From JALORV01 sp035429805 (GTDB lineage Bacteria; Pseudomonadota; Gammaproteobacteria; Burkholderiales; Burkholderiaceae_F), in NCBI GenBank assembly GCA_035429805.1, contig DAOMFL010000009.1:16693-80692 (forward strand): a DNA stretch of 64,000 nt, read 5' to 3'. The first letter of the stretch is position 1; every line of letters starts with the position of its first letter. The notes beneath the pieces were generated by a model. That model saw only the letters and a program-made list of their open reading frames with translations, had not been told where the DNA came from and did no database searches. The translations under genes were made by a program, and so were the position numbers. Positions 59,011 to 64,000 of this stretch are shown here, piece by piece.

Positions 59011-60522
59011 CTAAAGCTCGGTAAAGTCAGCGCTCCAGATCGCCGGCAAGTGCGCGGCAAGCCATTCTCGGTCGTTGCGATAAAGCCAGTGGAAGCCGTT
59101 GCCGGGAATCTTGCGGACCTCTGCGATCGGTACCCCGGGGTTCTGCTGGAGCAGTTGCTGGAACCGCTCGCGGTGCTTCGCTCGATCTCTGGCTAGCCGC
59201 GCTTCTCGCCACGCGCGAGCTACCGTCGGCTCCGACGAAATCAGCCGGTTCAGCGACTCGGACGTGATTCCCGTCGCCTTGGCGACTTCGGACTTCGACA
59301 GGCCTTCTTGGAGTAGTCGCCGCGATTCCTCGACTTGGGTTGGATTCTGCGTCTTGGGTCGGGGCGTAAACGGGAGTCCGAGCACCTTGGCCCACCTGAC
59401 GCCTGTAGTGGCTGTCACTCCCATTTGATGCGCGGCGGCCGTTACGGAAGTGCCTGACGCCACTAGCTCGGAAAACTGCTTGAGCCGTGGATCGATCGTT
59501 TCTGAGGTCACCGGCCCGGTTTCCGTTGCCGGACTTGTGCTCAGTTCGACGAGAACGTCCTGCAGGGTCGACCAGCGCTCAAACAACGTATCGATTAGAA
59601 GCAGATGCTTCAGCGGATGCAGCCCAGCGGCCGTCTCCCTGGCGAGCCCAGAGCCCGCGACCCTCCGTGCGGCGTGGTCGCTGGCAACAAATGCGAACCC
59701 CGGGACTCCTGCGAGTACGGAGTACCTTTGCTTGAGCAGCTTACCCAGGCGCTGTGGGTCCGCTGCGCCATTGCCGTCCTTCAATCCTGCTCTCGCCGCT
59801 CCGATGCCGTAAGCGCGCGCCATGTTCGCTGTGGCGAGCGACGATGGTTCCATCGCTGCGAGCGTGCACGAGAGATCGGCTAGGCGACGCAGGAGTTCCA
59901 GTGCGCCGGCAGACGGAACTGCCACTTCGACCCAATCGCGCGCGGGGCCGGAGCGCGGAAGTATCCAATCGCGCCAATGCACCGGCGTGTGCGGATAGAG
60001 GGCCATCTTGAGCGGCAGGTCGTGGGTGCGACAAACCCAGACCGACGGCCATAGATGTTCGACCCGCCAGATCGCGTGCCCCGGGTTCGCTTCGTCGGCG
60101 TCGAAGCAGCGATCGCAGCCTTTGAGTGGATGATCTGCACCGACGCCGCTCTTCGTCAGCGCAAGATGAAACTTCAATCGAGCGAGGGTGCCGCGCCGGA
60201 CTCCATTGAGGATGTCATGGGCCCGGTCTCTCGCGACAAAGGGTAGGTAGTAACCGAGCAGCGTATGTCGCAGGGCGAGATGTCGTGCATCGCCCAGCTC
60301 CCCATCGGTTCGTTCAACAAGCGCATCCAGGTGCGACGGGAAGTCATGGAAGAACCCGGCGCGGGCGTCGCCGAAGAGCTGCTCGCTGGTGTCGACGCCG
60401 AGTGGGTTGCCGTTCCGTCGGTGGACCTCTCCGCACCAGCTGTACAGTAACTCACCGCGATCGAGTGCCGGTAGATTTGGGGGGACCCTTGAAATGCCCG
60501 GCAGTTGACTCGCCAGAACCAT
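59011..60522 (-). CDS. TnsD-like target-selection protein
   Basis: The 503-residue protein has a TniQ-type N-terminus and the zinc ligands Cys136, Cys139, Cys164 and His167 (KGCDRCFDADE, WVCRTHDLPLK). Two later helix-turn-helix-like segments read SVTAAAHQMGVTATTGVRWA and LSKSEVAKATGITSESLNRL. The C-terminus with GNGFHWLYRNDREWLAAHLP matches TnsD proteins. TnsD binds a specific attachment site. It lies 76 bases upstream of the XRE gene and is co-oriented with it and tniQ. Confidence 0.86.
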   Translation of the reverse strand: MVLASQLPGISRVPPNLPALDRGELLYSWCGEVHRRNGNPLGVDTSEQLFGDARAGFFHDFPSHLDALVERTDGELGDARHLALRHTLLGYYLPFVARDRAHDILNGVRRGTLARLKFHLALTKSGVGADHPLKGCDRCFDADEANPGHAIWRVEHLWPSVWVCRTHDLPLKMALYPHTPVHWRDWILPRSGPARDWVEVAVPSAGALELLRRLADLSCTLAAMEPSSLATANMARAYGIGAARAGLKDGNGAADPQRLGKLLKQRYSVLAGVPGFAFVASDHAARRVAGSGLARETAAGLHPLKHLLLIDTLFERWSTLQDVLVELSTSPATETGPVTSETIDPRLKQFSELVASGTSVTAAAHQMGVTATTGVRWAKVLGLPFTPRPKTQNPTQVEESRRLLQEGLSKSEVAKATGITSESLNRLISSEPTVARAWREARLARDRAKHRERFQQLLQQNPGVPIAEVRKIPGNGFHWLYRNDREWLAAHLPAIWSADFTEL

Positions 60523-60952
60523 GGACAGATCCGATGACCGCGGCGACAGCGCGTCCGCTCTGCGGATAGGTCCCCATGGCCAGCCTAGTCGGGTCAGCGG
60601 GAGGCTAGCCCTCGAGTTTTGGGCGAATGGTCGCTCAAACTCTCGTGCTCCCCTGAAGTTCAGCCGAAGAGTTTGTGACTCAATGGCAGCTGCGCATTAC
60701 GGTGGAGACGGCCGGGCAGAACGTCCGCAAGTGCGCTACCGAAATTGCTTCAAAGCAGCCAGGAGTGCAGTAGACGTGGCCGGCAGAACCCGACCCAAAG
60801 CAGAAGTTCGCGGTTTCCGAGAGCGGCCGGCGACTTCCCGTCAAAACCCGACAGCGCTCTGACCGGCCGAGCGCGACTCAATGCCAACCTTGAGGGTTCC
60901 TGAAGGCGGAAGCGGTCGAGCTTCCCGTTTAGACGTTCGTGGTGGTCGTTTG
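60523..60952. other. Intergenic stretch without recognised gene
   Basis: This 430-base region lies upstream of the tnsD-like gene. Frames are open on both strands but give Arg-rich shadows. I looked for copies of the TTCCGAAC repeat and saw none, so it gives no support for the second transposon end. Confidence 0.45.
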
Positions 60953-61249
60953 CTACGCGTGAGCAGCTACAAGAAAGACGGCGCCTTGCTCGCCACACGA
61001 AAAGCTTCCATCCGGGAGTGGTCTCGATGCTTCATCAATTGCCGTGCGCGTTATCTCAATCATGGCCGGACTTCCATCAGAGAATTGGAGTGCGAGACCG
61101 CACGCGCAACGCAATTGACGTTCGTTTGAGATCGGGTTTCTGGATGCTTTAATAGTCGCAAGGCCGCACTCACGATGCCGCATCTCTATTGCGTCGAAGG
61201 CTATGGGACGTTTATCAAGCAGAGGTGTTACTTCAATGGTAACCGCCAT
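60953..61249 (-). CDS. Hypothetical protein with Cys pair
   Basis: The 98-residue ORF has PIAFDAIEMRHRECGLATIK, RQLRCACGLALQFSDG and DGSFSCGEQ. The Cys residues in RECG and RCACG could form a small zinc ribbon. It is 27 bases downstream of a co-oriented membrane protein gene, but has no clear ribosome-binding site. I recognise no family. Confidence 0.5.
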   Translation of the reverse strand: MAVTIEVTPLLDKRPIAFDAIEMRHRECGLATIKASRNPISNERQLRCACGLALQFSDGSPAMIEITRTAIDEASRPLPDGSFSCGEQGAVFLVAAHA

Positions 61250-61276
61250 CGTCGGCGCCCGTTCGTGAAAGGACGA

Positions 61277-61840
61277 TCAGAGGCGAACGCCGCGATACGC
61301 AAAGGATGCGACCAGAAAGGCGATCAAGCCAGAGGAGGGTGCGACTACGACCGCTGACATGCACAAGGCGAACCACAGTTCCGTGCCGGCCAGCTGAAAT
61401 CCGAAGGTCCCCAAAATCCAACCTGGTAGAACAAAGAGCCAGCCTATTCTCTTTGCTCGGGCGCCTTGCGCCTCGTACACCCGTTGCTCGTTTTGGCGCC
61501 CCTGTACCTCTCTTGCGCATCTTTCTTCGCGTTGCTCTCGCTCTAGCTTCAACGCTTGGTCTTGAGCGACTCGACGCAAAAGGTATTGATCGTCGCGAAT
61601 TGCTGCCGCCACCAAACAGATATAGGCGGACTTTGCCTTCGGTTCATCGCCGTTCGATGACGCAACGGCCTTCGCCCAAAGTCCGTCGCGACGAACGCCC
61701 GATTCGATCTCTCGCAAAGCCTCTGCGTAGATAATCTGCTCGTCAATTCGTTTAGCGATGAAAACGTCCCGCACAAGGGTGACAAGATTCAAGCGCAGCT
61801 CCCGCGAGGCCGAATGTGGCTCGTCACCAAATTCTCCCAT
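61277..61840 (-). CDS. Hypothetical protein with two C-terminal membrane helices
   Basis: The 187-residue protein has an N-terminal helical part with IYAEALREIESGVRRDGLWA then KAKSAYICLVAA, a pattern common in small uncharacterised proteobacterial proteins. A charged coiled-coil-like stretch (LKLEREQREERCAREVQGRQ) leads to two C-terminal membrane segments (GWLFVLPGWILGTFGFQLAG and FALCMSAVVVAPSSGLIAFL). Function unknown. A short AGG precedes the ATG. Confidence 0.75.
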   Translation of the reverse strand: MGEFGDEPHSASRELRLNLVTLVRDVFIAKRIDEQIIYAEALREIESGVRRDGLWAKAVASSNGDEPKAKSAYICLVAAAIRDDQYLLRRVAQDQALKLEREQREERCAREVQGRQNEQRVYEAQGARAKRIGWLFVLPGWILGTFGFQLAGTELWFALCMSAVVVAPSSGLIAFLVASFAYRGVRL

Positions 61841-62227
61841 TCAACCTAAACGACACTGCAGTTAATTTGGGCGCGAGCCGCGCCTCAAATCTTCCCTTTA
61901 TCGACGAACGGCGCGCGGAGTTTTCTAGGCGGCGCCTCGCAAGCAGCCAGTCGGAACTGAGTATTGGTATGACGTGGTGGTCCGTGATCGGCGACTGCTT
62001 TAATGGATGTGCGGTGGATGCGCCAGAGGACCCCTTCGGACGTCACGGCCTGAGCCGGCCTCCCGACGCGGCTGTCGCATTGCGCGATTCCATCGGCCAG
62101 CCTTTCGGCCGGCCAGATGTGACTATCAGGGGCGATAGAAGCAAAGTGGACGGTTCCCGATGGCTGCTTTGCGGCGACTCAAGAAACAGAACGGAGGAGT
62201 CCGGTTGTGGCCGCGACCGCACTGAGG
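61841..62227. other. Intergenic stretch without recognised gene
   Basis: This 387-base stretch is between co-oriented minus-strand genes. A plus-strand frame is open but Arg/Ser-rich with no similarity. A short palindrome-like CCAGCCTTTCGGCCGGCC lies near 62100. No RNA gene is apparent. Confidence 0.4.
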
Positions 62228-62560
62228 TCAGAAGAACCAGACGGCGCGGATGCGGCCGTCCTTCACCTTGTAAACAGCAACTGCCGCGAGAACGCCGCCC
62301 GGCACTCCGGTTACCTGCTCCTGATCCACAACGATTTCGCCCGAAACAATCCGGTTCAGCAGTCGGGCGTGCAATTCAGGCAGGTGAAAGCGATTCTTCG
62401 CATAGTGGTCGCGGAGGGCCTCTTTGCCAGCGATGATCGGTTCGGTGGCGGGTGGCCGGTACACCACGATGTCGACGGCATACTCGCTGAGGAAGCGTTC
62501 GAGGTCGCGCGCGTTGTACGCGTCTAGCTGACGCTGTACCGGTCCTTCAGCAGATTCCAT
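62228..62560 (-). CDS. NTF2-like (SnoaL) family protein
   Basis: The 110-residue protein has the NTF2 fold pattern: QRQLDAYNARDLERFLSEYA, VVYRPPATEPIIAGKEALRD, HYAKNRF and VAVYKVKDGRIRAVWFF. Such domains are small isomerases or binding proteins. The ATG at 62560 has GGGGAAA upstream and removes a meaningless 57-codon extension. Substrate unknown. Confidence 0.88.
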   Translation of the reverse strand: MESAEGPVQRQLDAYNARDLERFLSEYAVDIVVYRPPATEPIIAGKEALRDHYAKNRFHLPELHARLLNRIVSGEIVVDQEQVTGVPGGVLAAVAVYKVKDGRIRAVWFF

Positions 62561-62696
62561 CCATTTCCCCAAGCTGGCTCGTCTGCTTTGTAGCAAATCG
62601 CGTTGCCGCGTGCGACGGCAGCTTCTGGGCGACTTCGACCGCCCTTGGATGCTCCATTGCCACGACGGCAGCGACTGCTGACCGCAGGCCGAGTCG

Positions 62697-63122
62697 TCAG
62701 CCCTGCATCTGCAAGAGGATGGTGCGCTCAAGGCCCGCGTAGCGATGGACTAGTGCCTCGCGATACGCGGCGTTGGCCATCATCGCGAGGAAGTGCTGGC
62801 GGCTCGGGTAGCGGACCAGCAGGCACTTGTCCCAGTCCTGGCTGGCATCACCGATAAAGGGTCTGTCGATCTTGCCTTCCCACACCACCTCGGCACGGCT
62901 CACGTCGCCCACGGTCTCCACGAATGCCGTCTGGTACCTGCGGTAGGCCTCGGCACCCGAGCAGGGCGGGTGGGGAGACCCTGCGGGGTAGTTCGCTTGC
63001 TTGCGGAACTTCAGAAGGTTGAGCATCACCACCGGGCCGTCGGGGCCGGCATCACGCAATGCGCGCACCTGATCGGCCGTGGGGTCGATGGACGGATCGA
63101 AATTGGCGGGAGGGAAGGTCAT
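62697..63122 (-). CDS. DUF1330 domain protein
   Basis: The 141-residue protein has DUF1330 text: GPVVMLNLLKFRKQANYPAG, GAEAYRRYQTAFVETVGDVS, VVWEGKIDRPFIGDASQDWD and CLLVRYPSRQHFLAMMANAA. It is a ferredoxin-like fold related to dimeric alpha-beta barrel proteins. AAAGGGCC precedes the ATG at 63122; the longer frame lacks support. Confidence 0.88.
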   Translation of the reverse strand: MTFPPANFDPSIDPTADQVRALRDAGPDGPVVMLNLLKFRKQANYPAGSPHPPCSGAEAYRRYQTAFVETVGDVSRAEVVWEGKIDRPFIGDASQDWDKCLLVRYPSRQHFLAMMANAAYREALVHRYAGLERTILLQMQG

Positions 63123-63313
63123 GGGTTGGCCCTTTCTGGTGCCGCGTGGTGCATGCGCGAACCGCATTGTCGGCGCGGGCCAGTTCACCACCGGCGACCT
63201 CGCAGAGCGGCTGTCGTCGCCTCGCCGTTCAACCAGCGCACCATGCTGCCACGTCTGCTTCAGAGGCGAATGGCCGTCTAGGCTCCGCGTCCGGATTTGG
63301 CCGACTCGCGCCG

Positions 63314-63859
63314 CTACGCCGTCGCGGTCGGTTCAATGTGCGCGTACATCCAAAAGTCGCCCGATCGACCGCGCACCTGCCGGTAGCTCCGTAACAGGCC
63401 TTCTTGTACGAACCCGCTACGCTCGAGCACCTGCTTTGACCTTGCGTTGGACTGCAGAACCGTCGCCTGAACCCTGATCACACCGGCCGACGCATGAGCC
63501 CAGCCCGTGAAAGCTTTCGCCGCAGTGACCGCAATGCCGCGGTTCCAGTGCGTGGGAGCAAGGTCGTAAGCAAGCTCCGCCGATCGGTGGACTCCAAACA
63601 TCGTGTGGAACCCGAAAGTCCCCACCAGTCGGTCGCTATGTACACATGCAATCGCTAGTCTCAGCAACGAGTCCGCCGTGTGCGATTGCGCTTCCCAGAC
63701 GTACTTCTCGAGCTCGGAGTCCGACTCCAGGTTCCAGCTCGTGTGTTCGTAGACGAGGGGATCGCGTAGATAGGCCGCCCAGACGGCGAGATCGTTCGAC
63801 TGTATCGGACGAACGCGGACGTCCGGATGTTGAATCGTCGGTAAGTCAGAGAAGAGCAC
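63314..63859 (-). CDS. GNAT-family N-acetyltransferase (RimJ/RimL type)
   Basis: The 181-residue protein has DVRVRPIQSNDLAVWAAYL at the N-terminus, the AcCoA-site region AELAYDLAPTHWNRGIAVTA and VQATVLQSNARSKQVLERSG then FVQEGLLRSYRQVRGRSGDF. This is the RimJ/RimL-like GNAT pattern. Acceptor may be a protein N-terminus, an antibiotic or a small molecule. Nothing is annotated from here to the window end. Confidence 0.9.
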   Translation of the reverse strand: MLFSDLPTIQHPDVRVRPIQSNDLAVWAAYLRDPLVYEHTSWNLESDSELEKYVWEAQSHTADSLLRLAIACVHSDRLVGTFGFHTMFGVHRSAELAYDLAPTHWNRGIAVTAAKAFTGWAHASAGVIRVQATVLQSNARSKQVLERSGFVQEGLLRSYRQVRGRSGDFWMYAHIEPTATA

Positions 63860-64000
63860 TTTGGCCTAGCTGAGCACGGCTGCTTTCAGGCGATTCTTGC
63901 AGTGCTTGGTAACGGCGGCAATTGGCCGCCAGCGCTAAAGTGACATCGACGCACGATGCGCTGCCTGCACGGCACGCACCAGCGAAGGATGGAGGGTGCC

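Larger units (their letters stand above)
54968..60522. mobile_element. Tn7-like element remnant
   Basis: The segment holds repeat arrays with the look of transposon end-binding sites (54968-55286), a TnsC-like ATPase gene, a TniQ gene with its XRE regulator, and a TnsD-like gene. These are target-selection and regulator parts of Tn7-like transposition. No DDE transposase (TnsB) or TnsA endonuclease gene is recognisable, so the element looks partial. Gene composition is less GC-rich than the flanks. The right boundary is not located; 60522 is only the start of the last recognised gene. Confidence 0.7.

Noticed and set aside
55670..60522. CRISPR-associated transposon
   Set aside because: TnsC, TniQ and TnsD-like genes are present but no Cascade, Cas12k or guide array was found.

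Overview
The window is high-GC, gene-dense bacterial chromosome, most likely from a betaproteobacterium (Burkholderiales-like) or a related gammaproteobacterium. This rests on gene content, not on a marker: an HME-RND copper pump, a QseBC-type two-component pair behind small c-type cytochromes, a DUF3563-like peptide, DUF2853, DUF937 and DUF4197 proteins, and an autotransporter built from Ig repeats. I found no rRNA, tRNA or CRISPR.

Layout. 1-2.5 kb: a class III aminotransferase cut by the window edge, a DadA-type D-amino-acid dehydrogenase and a monoheme cytochrome c. 2.6-3.6 kb: a secreted protein of eleven 24-residue repeats. 3.8-11.7 kb: a copper/silver efflux operon (cytochrome c, CusF-like protein, small Cys/His protein, cusC, cusB with a fused CusF domain, cusA, dsbB) with ATGA overlaps. 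12.0-18.9 kb: a 2281-residue Ig-repeat autotransporter. 18.9-20.0 kb: two methyltransferases.

20.1-37.5 kb is the most striking part. Sixteen genes on the minus strand, nearly all overlapping or a few bases apart, encode a three-haem HzsA-like lipoprotein, a CX4CH lipoprotein, two outer-membrane barrels, TlpA, DUF4266, DUF3570, a secreted protein, three TPR proteins, a small secreted protein, a TolQ/ExbB channel, two ExbD/TolR proteins and an AgmX/PglI-type transducer. An apbE FMN transferase lies just upstream. This looks like an envelope-spanning, proton-driven machine tied to a redox/flavin module; its function is not evident from sequence.

38-54.6 kb is a mixed region: a Cys-rich metallothionein-like protein, DUF2938, a LytS/LytTR pair, a FixH-like/MauG-like pair, a six-gene cytochrome b/c operon with its own two-component system, an atypical NRAMP protein, small DUF proteins, mscL and a divergent ZIP-family protein.

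54.9-60.5 kb is a Tn7-like remnant: a cluster of end-like repeats, a TnsC-like ATPase, and convergent to it an XRE regulator, TniQ and a TnsD-like protein. No TnsA or TnsB is recognisable. The last 3.5 kb carries small accessory genes (hypotheticals, NTF2-like, DUF1330, GNAT). Starts were moved inward or to GTG where a ribosome-binding site or signal peptide supported it.
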